64,000 nt of DNA from Pseudodonghicola xiamenensis DSM 18339 (lineage in GTDB: Bacteria; Pseudomonadota; Alphaproteobacteria; Rhodobacterales; Rhodobacteraceae), in the NCBI RefSeq assembly GCF_000429365.1, contig NZ_AUBS01000009.1, positions 62,001 to 126,000 on the forward strand, read 5' to 3'. The notes under the pieces are model-generated. The model did not search any database. It saw only the letters and a program-made list of their open reading frames with translations, and was not told the DNA's origin. Shown in pieces: positions 46,518 through 56,273 of this stretch; the stretch's first letter is position 1; each line of letters opens with the position of its first letter. The position numbers were made by a program, and so were the translations under genes.

Positions 46518-49500
46518 TCAAGGCAGTCCGATGGGCCTTCGCAGGTCCAGCGTCAAGGGAAATTCCGGGTGCGGCACCTCAGGCGCCGGCACGTAATTGC
46601 CCGCACTATGCCCGAAGGGTTCGAACCGCGCCAGCCGCCGCGCCTCGGCTTCGTTGCCATTGACCGGGAAGGTGTCATAGCTGCGCCCGCCCGGATGGGC
46701 GACGTGATAGGTGCAGCCGGCGATCGCCCGACCGGTCCAATCGTCGTAAATGTCAAAAGTTAAGGGCGCGTTGATCGGCAAGGTCGGATGCAGCGCCTCG
46801 GGCGGCTGCCAGGCCTTGAACCGGACGCCGGCGACCGATGTGCCGGCGTCCTGCGTGCGGGCCAGCGGCACCGGACGACGGTTGCACATGACGCGATAGC
46901 GATCCTGATGCAGCGAGGTCAGCTTGACCTGCAGTCGTTCGACCGAGCTGTCGGTATAGCGCACGGTGCCGCCGATGGCGCCGGTCTCGCCCAGCACGTG
47001 CCAGGGTTCCAAGGCCTGGCGCAGCTCCAGATGCGTGCCCTCGACCTCGATCTGGCCGCAGAAGGGGAAACGGAATTCGGATTGCGCCACGAACCATTCC
47101 GGGTCCATCTCGAACCCGTGGTGTTTCAGATCGGAGAGCACCGACATGAAGTCTTCCCAGATGAAATGCGGCAGCATGAACCGATCGTGCAGAACCGTAC
47201 CCCAACGCACCGGGCGGCCTTCGACCGGAGCGGCCCAGCAGCGCGCAATGATGGCGCGCAGCAGCAACTGCTGGGCCAGCGACATGCGCGGTTCGGGCGG
47301 CATCTCGAAGCCGCGGAACTCCACCAGCCCCAGCCGACCGGTGGGCCCGTCGGGGGAATAGAGCTTGTCGATACAGATCTCGGCCCGGTGGGTGTTGCCG
47401 GTGACGTCGATCAGAATGTTTCTCAGCAGCCGGTCGGTCAGCCAGGGTGGGGTCTGCATATCCGGGCTGATCTGGCTCAGTGCGATTTCCAGCTCGTAAA
47501 GGCTATCGTGGCGCGCCTCGTCGATCCGCGGCGCCTGGGATGTCGGGCCGATGAAGAGACCGGAGAAGAGATAGGACAGAGACGGATGGCGCTGCCATGT
47601 CAGGATCAGCGATTTCAGCAGATCGGGGCGGCGCAGGAACGGGCTGTCATTCGGCGTCTCGCCGCCCACCACCACATGGTTGCCGCCGCCGGTGCCGGTA
47701 TGACGGCCGTCGATCATGAACTTGTCGGCACCAAGACGGGAGAGCCGCGCCTCTTCATAGATCGCCTCGGTGGTGGCGACACAATCCTCCCAGCTATAGG
47801 CGGGGTGGATGTTCACCTCGATCACACCCGGATCGGGGGCGACGCGGATCACGTTCAATCGCGGATCATGCGGCGGGGCGTAGCCTTCGATATGGATCGG
47901 CAATTGCAGATCCGCCGCCGTCTCTTCGGCCGTGGCGAGCAGGTCGAGGTAATCCTCCAGGGTCTCGCAGGGTGGCATGAACAGGCAAAGCCGGCCGTCG
48001 CGGGGTTCGATCGCGATGGCGGTGCGCACGGCGCCGCCGGCGGGGTCGATGCCCTGCGCCATGATCTGCTGCCGCTCAGCCGTCTCGGATTGCGCCTCGG
48101 ACACCGGCTGGAGGTGGCCCGCGCTGACATCGGGCATCAGTTCGGCCTGTTCGGTGGCCTCGCGCGCGGCGCGGGCCGCCTCCTCGGCGGCAAGCCGGTC
48201 GATCTCCGCCTGAATGCGTCTGCGCCGTTCGTCCATCGCGACGTGGAAATCCGGCAAGGGCGCGCGCTCCACCGTGGGATCGGTGGGATAGGAATAGGGA
48301 TAGGCCGAGGGCGCCACATAGGGCAGAGATCCCAGTGGCAAACGGAAACCCACTGGGCTGTCGCCGGGGATCAGGAACAGATGCCCGCGCCGGCCACGCC
48401 AGAGTTCAGACTGCCAACGTCGGCCCGAGGCGCGCGACTGCCAGGCCTGAATCGGCAGGATATAGCCTGCCGGTTCCGTCAGACCTCGTTCGAACACCCG
48501 GGCGAAACGCGCGCGATCCTCCGGGTTCTTCAGCTTGGAGTTCTCGGGCGCCACATTCGGCGGCAGCATCGCCTCCTTCAGGATCCATTCGCCCGGATCT
48601 TCGTAGGCCGGCTGGGCACAGTCTGGATCGACGCCGAGGTTTTCGGCGAATTTCGTCATGAAGGCCCCGGCATCCTCGGCGGTGGCCGGCGCCGGCAGGT
48701 TCTCCCGGGCGATCAGGTCGGGGTTCTTCCACACCGGCTTGCCGTCGCGCCGCCAATACAGCGAGAAGGTCCAGCGCGGCAGGCTTTCGCCGGGATACCA
48801 TTTGCCCTGACCGTAATGCAGGAACCCACCAGGGGCGAAACGGTCACGCAGCCGGCGGATCAGCTCATCCGCCAGCCCGCGTTTCTGCGGCCCCACTGCG
48901 GCGGTGTTCCACTCGTCGCTTTCGAAATCGTCGATCGACACGAAGGTTGGCTCGCCCCCCATGGTCAGGCGCACATCGCCGGCGATCAGCGCAGCATCGA
49001 CCTTTTGGCCGAGCGCATTCAGCCGCTCCCAGGCGTCATCGGAAAACGGTTTGGTGATGCGCGGATGTTCCGCCACGCGCACCACCTGCATGTCGAAATC
49101 GAAGCTCACTTCGGGGGTGCCGACTGCCGAAAACCCGCCGGCGATGGGCGCGGCGTTGCGGTAATGCGGCGTTGCGGCCAGTGGGATATGGCTTTCCCCG
49201 GTCAAGAGGCCTGAGGTCGGATCCAGCCCGATCCAGCCGGCACCGGGAATGAAGACCTCGCACCAGGCGTGCAGATCGGTGAAATCGTGATCGGTGCCGG
49301 ACGGACCGTCGAGCGCCTGAACATCCGGTTTCAGCTGGATCAGATAGCCCGAGACGAAGCGCGCGGCAAAGCCCAGGTGTCGCAGCACCTGCACCAGCAG
49401 CCAGCTTGAATCGCGGCAGGACCCCGATTGTTTCTCAAGCGTCTCGTCCGGGGTCTGCACCCCGGGCTCCATCCGGATGGTGTAGTTGACGTGATTGGCG

Positions 49501-49955
49501 ATCCGGGCGTTCAGCGCCACCAGGAAATCCACCGTCCGCATCTTCTTGAAGTCGATCGAGCCGATGAATTGCGCCAGCAACGGGCCTTCGGGCTCGGGCG
49601 TGCGATAGATCACCAGATCGTCCTTCAGATCATCCGGATAGTCGAAAGGCCAGTATTCCGCGCTTTCCTCGACGAAGAAGTCGAAAGGGTTATAGACGGT
49701 CATGTCGGCGACCAGATCGACCTCGATCCTGAATTCGGTCACCGGCTCGGGAAAGACGAAGCGGGCCTGCCAGTTGCCATAAGGGTCTTGCTGGTGATTG
49801 ACGAAGTGATCGGCCGGCGTGACCTTCAACGAATGAGAGATCACCCGAGTGCGCGAATGCGGCGCCGGGCGCAGGCGGATGATCTGCGGGCCCAGCGTCA
49901 CCGGACGGTCGTATGTGTAATGGGTGACGTGGTGGATGGATGCGTAAATCGCCAT
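46518..49955 (-). CDS. Transglutaminase-like domain fused to DUF2126 (putative amidoligase)
   Basis: The 1145-residue protein has a transglutaminase N-terminal beta domain (~1-85) and core with triad Cys180 (GSCRDSSW), His229 (DLHAWCEV) and Asp245 (WIGLDPTSG). From ~300 to the end it is DUF2126, a putative amidoligase related to glutamine synthetase ([70 protein letters not shown]). One chain thus combines a peptide-bond cleaving fold with a predicted ATP-dependent ligase. It leads the three-gene operon. The substrate is unknown. Confidence 0.93.
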   Translation of the reverse strand: MAIYASIHHVTHYTYDRPVTLGPQIIRLRPAPHSRTRVISHSLKVTPADHFVNHQQDPYGNWQARFVFPEPVTEFRIEVDLVADMTVYNPFDFFVEESAEYWPFDYPDDLKDDLVIYRTPEPEGPLLAQFIGSIDFKKMRTVDFLVALNARIANHVNYTIRMEPGVQTPDETLEKQSGSCRDSSWLLVQVLRHLGFAARFVSGYLIQLKPDVQALDGPSGTDHDFTDLHAWCEVFIPGAGWIGLDPTSGLLTGESHIPLAATPHYRNAAPIAGGFSAVGTPEVSFDFDMQVVRVAEHPRITKPFSDDAWERLNALGQKVDAALIAGDVRLTMGGEPTFVSIDDFESDEWNTAAVGPQKRGLADELIRRLRDRFAPGGFLHYGQGKWYPGESLPRWTFSLYWRRDGKPVWKNPDLIARENLPAPATAEDAGAFMTKFAENLGVDPDCAQPAYEDPGEWILKEAMLPPNVAPENSKLKNPEDRARFARVFERGLTEPAGYILPIQAWQSRASGRRWQSELWRGRRGHLFLIPGDSPVGFRLPLGSLPYVAPSAYPYSYPTDPTVERAPLPDFHVAMDERRRRIQAEIDRLAAEEAARAAREATEQAELMPDVSAGHLQPVSEAQSETAERQQIMAQGIDPAGGAVRTAIAIEPRDGRLCLFMPPCETLEDYLDLLATAEETAADLQLPIHIEGYAPPHDPRLNVIRVAPDPGVIEVNIHPAYSWEDCVATTEAIYEEARLSRLGADKFMIDGRHTGTGGGNHVVVGGETPNDSPFLRRPDLLKSLILTWQRHPSLSYLFSGLFIGPTSQAPRIDEARHDSLYELEIALSQISPDMQTPPWLTDRLLRNILIDVTGNTHRAEICIDKLYSPDGPTGRLGLVEFRGFEMPPEPRMSLAQQLLLRAIIARCWAAPVEGRPVRWGTVLHDRFMLPHFIWEDFMSVLSDLKHHGFEMDPEWFVAQSEFRFPFCGQIEVEGTHLELRQALEPWHVLGETGAIGGTVRYTDSSVERLQVKLTSLHQDRYRVMCNRRPVPLARTQDAGTSVAGVRFKAWQPPEALHPTLPINAPLTFDIYDDWTGRAIAGCTYHVAHPGGRSYDTFPVNGNEAEARRLARFEPFGHSAGNYVPAPEVPHPEFPLTLDLRRPIGLP

Positions 49956-50536
49956 GATGCCTCGTTCTGTCCCTGCGCCGGCGGGTGGGTTTCGCCCCGC
50001 TCTTCCCCGAGAATAGAAACCAGTGGGGACCGCTTCCTAGAGGCAGGCTAATGCCAACCCCGCACAGGGACGTAAAAAAACATCGCGATTGAGTATTTTT
50101 TCGGCAGTTTGTCGATCCCTCTGCTGCACGACGCCGAAAGGGGGGGCGTAAATCGGCTGGTCGGCAGACCTCTGGGGATGTTCGCGACGCCGTCATGCGG
50201 GCATGGCTCCGCTGGCGTCGTGATCAGGCCAGGACCTCGGCATCAATGGGGCGTAGGCTGATCGATCCGACCGGGTCCGCCCCTGCACGCAGCAGCCCGG
50301 GGGCATGGTTCGATAGACGCCGGGGCACCGGCAAAGCCGTTACGCGGATCGACGATCTCGGGCAGCCAGTCGTTGCCGGAGAACGGGGGCGGGCCTGCGT
50401 GGCGCTGCGTAAATTTGATGCTGTCCTTTTTGCAGATCGTCGAGATTTTTTCCATTTTCCCGTGTCACTCTGGAACTCAATCGCGCGGCGTGGGCAAACT
50501 CGCGCCAGAGCGAGCAACCGGCGGGGCGATAGGGGA
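49956..50536. other. Divergent intergenic region
   Basis: About 580 bases separate the transglutaminase operon from the flavoprotein gene and should hold both promoters. On the minus strand, stretches near 50243-50455 and 50224-50320 (ending GADPVGSISLRPIDAEVLA) look faintly protein-like but are in different frames. They could be remains of a broken gene; I do not recognise it. Confidence 0.35.
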
Positions 50537-51991
50537 ATGACTGAATTGATGACCACAACGGCCCCGGCTGACCCGGGCCCTTTTGCCCGCACTCTTGATG
50601 AGCTTAGCCAGCGCGCACGTGACGAGATCACCTATCTTGGCGAGGATACTCCGAACTGGGTGCCGCCGCGTCCGGGCAGCGATGTCGATGTTTTGGTGGT
50701 TGGCGGTGGCCAAAGCGGCATGGCGGTGGCCTTTCTTCTGCGTCGGGCGGGGATCGGCCGGGTGCGGATCGTCGATGCCGCGCCTCGGGGGCAGGAAGGC
50801 GTCTGGTTGACGACGGCGCGGATGCAGACGCTCAGAAGCACCAAGACCCTGCCGGGCCCCGAGCTGGGCATCGCTGCGCTGAGTTTTCGGGCCTGGTTCG
50901 AAACCGTTCATGGCCGGCGGGCCTATGCGCTGCTGGAGCGCGCCAGCCGTGCAGATTGGGCGACCTATCTGGCCTGGTATCGGCATACGCTGGGCATCGA
51001 GGTCGTGAATGATACCAAAGTCACCGCGATCCGGCCCGGCCCCTCGGGACTGGAGGTGGAGCTGCTCTGTGATGGCCGGGCCGACATCTGTGTCGCGCGC
51101 AAGATCGTTCTGGCCACCGGCATGGGCGGAGCGGGACGGATGTTCATCCCCGAGACGATCTCCGCCGGGCTTGACCCGTCGCTTTACGCCCATACCGATA
51201 TGGCGATCGACTTTGCCGCATTGCGTGGCAAGAGGATCGGCGTTCTGGGGGCGGCCTCTTCCGCCTTCGACGTTGCCGCCACCGCGCTGGAACGTGGCGC
51301 GGCACGGGTTGATCTGTTCTGCCGGCATGACGATCTCAATCGCGTCACCCCTATCAAGGGAATGTCCTATGCCGGGGTGATGGATCATTATTTCGATCTG
51401 CCCGATGCCCGGAAATGGGAGCTGATGCGCCACTTCTATGCTCGGGCCGCCGGTCCCATCGCCAACACCGTCCGACGGGCGACCAGGCAGGAGGATTTCC
51501 ACCTTCATTTCGGTCAGGGGTGGCAATCGCTTCGCCAGGAGGGCGAGGAGGCGGTGGTGACGACCGACGCGGGAGTTGACCGGTTCGATTTCGTCATCGC
51601 CGGCACCGGCTACAGGCCAGAGCTGATCGCCCGGCCCGAGCTGGCGGCGCTGGCGGATCGGATCGCGCTCTGGTCCGACCGGTTTTCCCCGCCCGCAGGG
51701 CAGGAGGCGCCGGGGCTTGCATCCTATCCCTATCTGGGGGCGGGGTTCGAATTTCAGACGCGCGTTCCAGGCAGCTTGCCGGCGCTGGGCGATATCCATT
51801 GTTTCAACTTTGGTGCCAGCATGAGCCATGGCCGCGCGGTGGGGGAAATCGCCAGCCTGCGTCATGGAGTGCCCCGGCTGGTGCGGGCGATTGGCCGCGA
51901 TCTGTTCCTGAGCGACTGGCCCGGTCACCGAGAGCGGCTGTTGTCCTATGACAGTCCGGACTTGACCGGTGAGGAATACGGCCGCGCCTGA
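50537..51991 (+). CDS. FAD/NAD(P)-dependent oxidoreductase, flavin monooxygenase-like
   Basis: From ATG 50537 the protein has 484 residues; ATG 50549 is also possible. VLVVGGGQSGMAVAFLLRRAG (~residues 53-73) is the FAD-binding GxGxxG fold, and KRIGVLGAASSAFDVAATAL near residue 233 is the NADPH-binding one, in an unusual GxAxSA form. VIAGTGYRPEL near residue 355 is the ATG-like C-terminal FAD motif. This layout fits class B flavin monooxygenases or ornithine-hydroxylase-like enzymes. No Baeyer-Villiger fingerprint is obvious, so the reaction is open. The next gene, 134 bases on, encodes a dehydrogenase. Confidence 0.85.
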   Translation: MTELMTTTAPADPGPFARTLDELSQRARDEITYLGEDTPNWVPPRPGSDVDVLVVGGGQSGMAVAFLLRRAGIGRVRIVDAAPRGQEGVWLTTARMQTLRSTKTLPGPELGIAALSFRAWFETVHGRRAYALLERASRADWATYLAWYRHTLGIEVVNDTKVTAIRPGPSGLEVELLCDGRADICVARKIVLATGMGGAGRMFIPETISAGLDPSLYAHTDMAIDFAALRGKRIGVLGAASSAFDVAATALERGAARVDLFCRHDDLNRVTPIKGMSYAGVMDHYFDLPDARKWELMRHFYARAAGPIANTVRRATRQEDFHLHFGQGWQSLRQEGEEAVVTTDAGVDRFDFVIAGTGYRPELIARPELAALADRIALWSDRFSPPAGQEAPGLASYPYLGAGFEFQTRVPGSLPALGDIHCFNFGASMSHGRAVGEIASLRHGVPRLVRAIGRDLFLSDWPGHRERLLSYDSPDLTGEEYGRA

Positions 51992-52125
51992 CCGGGTGGC
52001 GTATCGCCCAGCTTGGGGCGACCATACGGCATATGGGAACAAACAGGGGTTGCACCACCGCCTCGACAGGGTCAGACCGTGAGCGGAGGACGGGGCAGAG
52101 CCCCCGCGATGAAGGAGAGTTGGAC

Positions 52126-53052
52126 ATGGATTTTCAGAACACCGCCATTCTGGGGGCCGGCACCATCGGCATGAGCTGGGCCGCGCTTTTCGCGGCCTCG
52201 GGTCGCAAGGTGGCGATCTATGACCCGGCGCCCGCCGCTGAGGCGCATGTGGCCCATTTCTTCGAGACCTCGGCCGAGACCCTGCGCAAGCTGGGTTGGG
52301 AACAGGCCGGCGATACCAGTGGCTTGCGCTTCACCACCGATCCGGCCGAGGCGGTGGCGGGTGCCGATTTCATCCAGGAAAGCGTGCCCGAGCGAATGGC
52401 GATCAAGCATGATCTCTATCGCGCCATTGAACCGGCGCTGGCCAAGGGGGCGATCATCGGCACCTCGACCTCCGGGTTGAAGCTGTCCGAATTGCAAGAG
52501 GGGTTCGAAAATCCCGGCCGGCTGGTGCTGGCGCATCCCTTCAATCCGCCGCATCTGATCCCGCTGGTCGAGATGCTGGCGAACGATCGCACGGATTCCG
52601 ACGTGTTGGATGTGGCGCAGGGGTTTTACGAAAGCCTCGGCAAGGTCTGCGTGCGGCTGCACAAGGAGGTGCCGGGCCATATCGCCAACCGGCTGCAGGC
52701 GGCGATATGGCGCGAGGCGATCAACCTGGCGGTCGAGGGGGTCGCCAGCGTTGGCGATATCGACAAGGCGGTGACCTATGGGCCTGGGCTGCGCTGGGCG
52801 GCGATGGGGCCCTCCTGCCTGTTCCATCTGGGCGGCGGCGAGGGCGGCATCCGCGCCTTCTGCGATCACCTCGGCCCGGCGCTGAAAACCTGGTGGGACG
52901 ATCTGGGCCACCCCGATCTGACCCCCGCCGTGGTCGACACGCTGGAGGCCGGGGTTCGTGAGGAAACTCATGGTCAGTCACTGGATGAACTCGCTGCGCG
53001 GCGGGACGATCTGGTGCTGAGCTATATCCGCAAGCTGACGGACAAAGAGTGA
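52126..53052 (+). CDS. 3-hydroxyacyl-CoA dehydrogenase / carnitine dehydrogenase family protein
   Basis: The 308-residue NAD-dependent enzyme starts with ILGAGTIGMSWAALFA (GxGxxG at 10-15). ESVPERMAIKHDLYR, IGTSTSGLKLSEL and LAHPFNPPHLIPLVE (catalytic His) are typical of the single-domain-pair 3-hydroxyacyl-CoA dehydrogenase family, which includes L-carnitine dehydrogenase and L-gulonate dehydrogenase. YGPGLRWAAMGP near residue 222 points toward the carnitine dehydrogenase/lambda-crystallin branch rather than fatty-acid beta-oxidation. AGGAG precedes ATG 52126. Confidence 0.9.
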   Translation: MDFQNTAILGAGTIGMSWAALFAASGRKVAIYDPAPAAEAHVAHFFETSAETLRKLGWEQAGDTSGLRFTTDPAEAVAGADFIQESVPERMAIKHDLYRAIEPALAKGAIIGTSTSGLKLSELQEGFENPGRLVLAHPFNPPHLIPLVEMLANDRTDSDVLDVAQGFYESLGKVCVRLHKEVPGHIANRLQAAIWREAINLAVEGVASVGDIDKAVTYGPGLRWAAMGPSCLFHLGGGEGGIRAFCDHLGPALKTWWDDLGHPDLTPAVVDTLEAGVREETHGQSLDELAARRDDLVLSYIRKLTDKE

Positions 53053-53634
53053 GATCTTAACTGACTACGAAGCCCTCGGGCCGGAAGCGGGCCATCGCCT
53101 CCGGTCCGCGCGGGGCGAGATCATAAAGGGATGCGGGCGCGCAGATAGCAGCGCCCTTGCTTGCTGTGAAGCGCGATCACCTGGCGTGTCTTCTGGTCGA
53201 AGTCCGTTGGACATGCCGCGCCAGTGTGGGAGATGGCTTCGGCGGTTGGCACAGCTCAGGGGGGCCGGGCTCAGGTCGTCGCCGTCGATCAATACCGCGA
53301 TCCGCCGGTCTCTCTTTATCCTCCTGCCGGAGCCTCACCACTGGACAGAGGGCACAGCGGGAAAACCGGCCAAAAGTTGGGCGGTAAGGCGGTCAATCTC
53401 CCTTAGGTGTCGGCTTTCCGTTCTGCGTCGCTTGTTGGTAGCGGCTTGTTGGGGTGATGCGCGGGCGGCGGTGCGGCAAAGCCATGGATGCGACAGCCGC
53501 AAGGTGGCCTATGGGCTGATCGGGGTTTGAATTGGCGATGCCTGGGGCGCGATGTCATCCGGTGCCGGCCTTTTTCTGTTGAGAGAGCGCGCGCGCCGGC
53601 TATGGTTTCAGCCAAACGATCAAGGGGCGCCCGG
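53053..53634. other. Intergenic region with possible NYN-domain gene remnant (minus strand)
   Basis: No intact gene is seen. On the minus strand around 53262-53318 the frame reads RDRRIAVLIDGDDLSPA, the typical opening of NYN-domain (PIN-like RNase) proteins, with GGAGG just upstream but ATA where a start codon would be expected. The frame runs on to a stop near 53065, but the sequence soon stops looking like NYN. A second frame ends MARFRPEGFVVS at 53058. I read this as a decayed and partly deleted gene, at low confidence. Confidence 0.35.
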
Positions 53635-54795
53635 ATGCCGGAACTAACTGAAACCGATCTGCATGAATTGGGCTATCTGCTGCCGGCGCGTCCCGGCATG
53701 GCCGAGGCCGAGGTGCAGACGCCCTGCCTGATCGTCGATCTCGACGCTTTCGACCGCAACCTGATCCGGATGCGGGACTTTTGCAGGTCGATCGGTATCG
53801 CTCTGCGGCCCCATGCCAAGACCCACAAATGCCCGGAGATCGCCCGCCACCAGATCGGCCATGGCGCGGTGGGCATCTGCTGCCAGAAACTATCGGAGGC
53901 AGAGCATTTCGCCCGCGCCGGCATCCCCGATATCCTTCTGTCCAATGAAATCCGCGATCCGGTCAAGATCGACCGTCTGGCGCGGCTGCCGGGGCTTGGC
54001 ACCCGGATCACCTGTTGCATCGACGATATCGATAATGTCGCAGAGCTTTCGGCGGCGGTGACGCGCCACGGCACCACGCTCGACTGCCTGGTCGAGATCG
54101 ACTGTGGCGCCGGGCGCTGCGGTGTGACCACCCCGGCGGAGGCGGTGGCGATCGCCCGGGCCATCGCGGTGGCGCCGGGGCTGTCGTTTCGCGGCATTCA
54201 GGCCTATCAGGGATCGCTGCAGCATATCTATGATTACGCCAGCCGGGCGGCGCAGGCGGAACGCTCCATCGCCATCGCCCGCGAGACCGTCGCGGCGCTG
54301 GCGGCGGCGGGGCTGGAGTGTGCCACGGTCACCGGTGCCGGCACCGGGAGCTTTCCGTTCGAGGCGGCCTCCGGCGTCTATACCGAACTGCAATGCGGCT
54401 CCTACATCTTCATGGATGCGGATTATGGCAAGGTGCTGGATGCTGCGGGGGACAGGCTCGATGCCGGCGGCTTCGAGAATGCGCTGTTCCTGCTGACATC
54501 GGTGATGAGCCACGCCAAACCCGGCAAGGCGGTCTGCGATGCCGGGCTCAAGGCGCAATCGGTCGACAGCGGGCTGCCGGTGGTCTTCGGGCGCTCCGAT
54601 GTGACCTATACCGCCTGTTCCGATGAACATGGCGAGATCGCCGATCCTGACGATGCACTCAAGATAAACGACAGGCTGCGGCTTGTGCCGGGGCATTGCG
54701 ATCCCACCTGCAACCTGCACGACTGGTTTGTGGGCATTCGCGACGGCCGGGTCGCAACGCTCTGGCGGATCACCGCGCGCGGTCCGGGGCTCTGA
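53635..54795 (+). CDS. D-threonine aldolase / 3-hydroxyaspartate aldolase-like PLP enzyme
   Basis: The 386-residue fold-type III PLP enzyme has its lysine at residue 62 (RPHAKTHK). EIDCGAGRCGV, IQAYQGSLQH and GAGTGSFPFE follow, and the C-terminal PGHCDPTCNLHDW holds the metal-binding His and Asp/Cys of the D-threonine aldolase/DSD1 family. From memory the overall form, including VMSHAKPGKAVCDAGLKAQSVDSG, is close to BhcC, the 3-hydroxyaspartate aldolase of the glyoxylate-assimilating beta-hydroxyaspartate cycle. The other bhc genes are not nearby, so a role on another 3-hydroxy-amino acid is as likely. ATG 53635 follows AAGGGG. Confidence 0.88.
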   Translation: MPELTETDLHELGYLLPARPGMAEAEVQTPCLIVDLDAFDRNLIRMRDFCRSIGIALRPHAKTHKCPEIARHQIGHGAVGICCQKLSEAEHFARAGIPDILLSNEIRDPVKIDRLARLPGLGTRITCCIDDIDNVAELSAAVTRHGTTLDCLVEIDCGAGRCGVTTPAEAVAIARAIAVAPGLSFRGIQAYQGSLQHIYDYASRAAQAERSIAIARETVAALAAAGLECATVTGAGTGSFPFEAASGVYTELQCGSYIFMDADYGKVLDAAGDRLDAGGFENALFLLTSVMSHAKPGKAVCDAGLKAQSVDSGLPVVFGRSDVTYTACSDEHGEIADPDDALKINDRLRLVPGHCDPTCNLHDWFVGIRDGRVATLWRITARGPGL

Positions 54796-54844
54796 CAAAC
54801 GCGGGGGGCGCTCATCTGCCCCAGTGACGACGGGTCGTGTCCGG

Positions 54845-55246
54845 TTACTTGTGAGGCTCGGGAAAATCGACCGGGCCGCCCTGGTCCGCCCAGGTCGCGA
54901 AGCCTTCGCGCAGATGGGCGCATTCGAACCCCATGTCGTTCAGCGTCGCCGTGCTGAGCGCCGAGCGCCAGCCCGAGGCGCAGTGAAATACGAATTTTCT
55001 GTCTTCACCGAAGATCGGTTTAAAATAGGGGCTGTCGGGGTCGATCCAGAATTCGACCATGCCGCGCGGGCAGTGGACGCTGCCGGGGATGAAGCCCGAA
55101 CGTTGCCGTTCGCGCACGTCGCGCAGATCGACGACCACCACATTGGGGTCGTCGAGCATGGCGATCAGTTCCCTGGTCTCGATCTCCTCGATCCGGGCGC
55201 GGGCGTTCTTCACCATTTCGCTGACTGGGGTTGTCAGTTTGACCAT
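54845..55246 (-). CDS. Rhodanese-like sulfurtransferase
   Basis: The 133-residue single-domain rhodanese has the active-site loop CASGWRS at residues 89-95, with Cys89 as the persulfide carrier and Arg94-Ser95 in place. VVVDLRDVRERQRSGFIPGSVHCPRGMVEFW is the usual N-terminal half. Such enzymes move sulfane sulfur in the cytoplasm. It is the last gene of the ABC transporter operon, only 16 bases after the second ATPase, so a link to a sulfur-containing substrate is plausible. Confidence 0.92.
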   Translation of the reverse strand: MVKLTTPVSEMVKNARARIEEIETRELIAMLDDPNVVVVDLRDVRERQRSGFIPGSVHCPRGMVEFWIDPDSPYFKPIFGEDRKFVFHCASGWRSALSTATLNDMGFECAHLREGFATWADQGGPVDFPEPHK

Positions 55247-55262
55247 TTGCGTCCTCCCTTTG

Positions 55263-56273
55263 TTATCGCTGCCCGGGGACGGCGGAGCCGGCGAAATGGC
55301 ACCGTACCTGCCGGCCGCCGGGTTGCCCGGTCAATGCGGGCTCGGCCTGGGCGCAGAATGCCTGCTGTGCCGGGCAACGTCCATAAAGTCGGCAGCGGCT
55401 GCCGTCGGGGGCGATCGGGCTTTGTGGTTCTCCGTCCAGCCTGATCCGCTGGCCGCCGGCCCTGCCGCGCAGGGTCGGGATCGCTGACAGCAGGGCCCGG
55501 GTATAGGGGTGCGCCGGGTCGCGGAACAGCGCATCTGTCGGGCCGCTTTCCACGATCTGGCCCAGATACATCACCATGATTCGACTGCACAGCAGACGCA
55601 CCACGTTCAGATCGTGGCTGACGAACAACAACGCCACGCCCCGATCCCGGCGGATCTTGTCCAACAGTTGCAGCACCGTCGCCTGCACCGATACGTCGAG
55701 CGCCGAGGTCGGTTCGTCCAGTATCAGAAGCCGGGGGGTGACCACCATGGCGCGCGCGATGCCGACACGCGCCTTCTCCCCGCCGGAGAGCTGATGCGGA
55801 AACCTGCTCAGCAGGTCCAGCGGCAGGTTGACCGACCTGGCCGCAGCCTCGACCTTGGCGATCAGCTCGGCGCGGGAGTGGGGTGGTTTCAATTGCCGCA
55901 GCGGATCGGCGATCAGGTCGAAGCTGTTGAACCGCGGGTTGAGGCTGTCGGTCGGGTCCTGGAACACCATCTGGATGTCGCTGCGCATCGGCGATCTCGT
56001 GAAGGCCGCGGTGGACATGGTCGTCACCTCCCTGCCAGCGACGTATATTTGCCCCGCGCTGGGATCGAGCAGCCGGCAAAGCAGCCGCGCCAGGGTGGAT
56101 TTGCCACAGCCGGATTCACCCACCAGCCCCAGCGCCTCGCCCGGGTGGATGGCGAGGGTCACGTCGTCGACCGCATGCAACCGCGCGGGCGCACGCCCGG
56201 GAAGCCGGCGTCGGCGGCTTTGCGCGAAATGCTTGCTCAGATGTTCGGCGGAGAGGATCGGGGGCAGGCTCAC
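55263..56273 (-). CDS. Peptide-type ABC transporter ATPase (DppF-like)
   Basis: The 336-residue ATPase starts at GTG 56271-56273, which overlaps the stop of the first ATPase gene (GTGA). Walker A GESGCGKST, Q-loop VFQDP, signature LSGGEKARVGIARAM and Walker [13 protein letters not shown] are intact. The C-terminus has HPYTRALLSAIP and a Cys-rich oligopeptide-type motif (CRLYGRCPAQQAFC). It pairs with the DppD-like subunit to drive the permease encoded upstream. Confidence 0.94.
   Translation of the reverse strand: MSLPPILSAEHLSKHFAQSRRRRLPGRAPARLHAVDDVTLAIHPGEALGLVGESGCGKSTLARLLCRLLDPSAGQIYVAGREVTTMSTAAFTRSPMRSDIQMVFQDPTDSLNPRFNSFDLIADPLRQLKPPHSRAELIAKVEAAARSVNLPLDLLSRFPHQLSGGEKARVGIARAMVVTPRLLILDEPTSALDVSVQATVLQLLDKIRRDRGVALLFVSHDLNVVRLLCSRIMVMYLGQIVESGPTDALFRDPAHPYTRALLSAIPTLRGRAGGQRIRLDGEPQSPIAPDGSRCRLYGRCPAQQAFCAQAEPALTGQPGGRQVRCHFAGSAVPGQR

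Noticed and set aside
46788..49214. 808-residue plus-strand frame opposite the DUF2126 gene
   Set aside because: It is an antisense shadow; the minus strand carries transglutaminase and amidoligase motifs.
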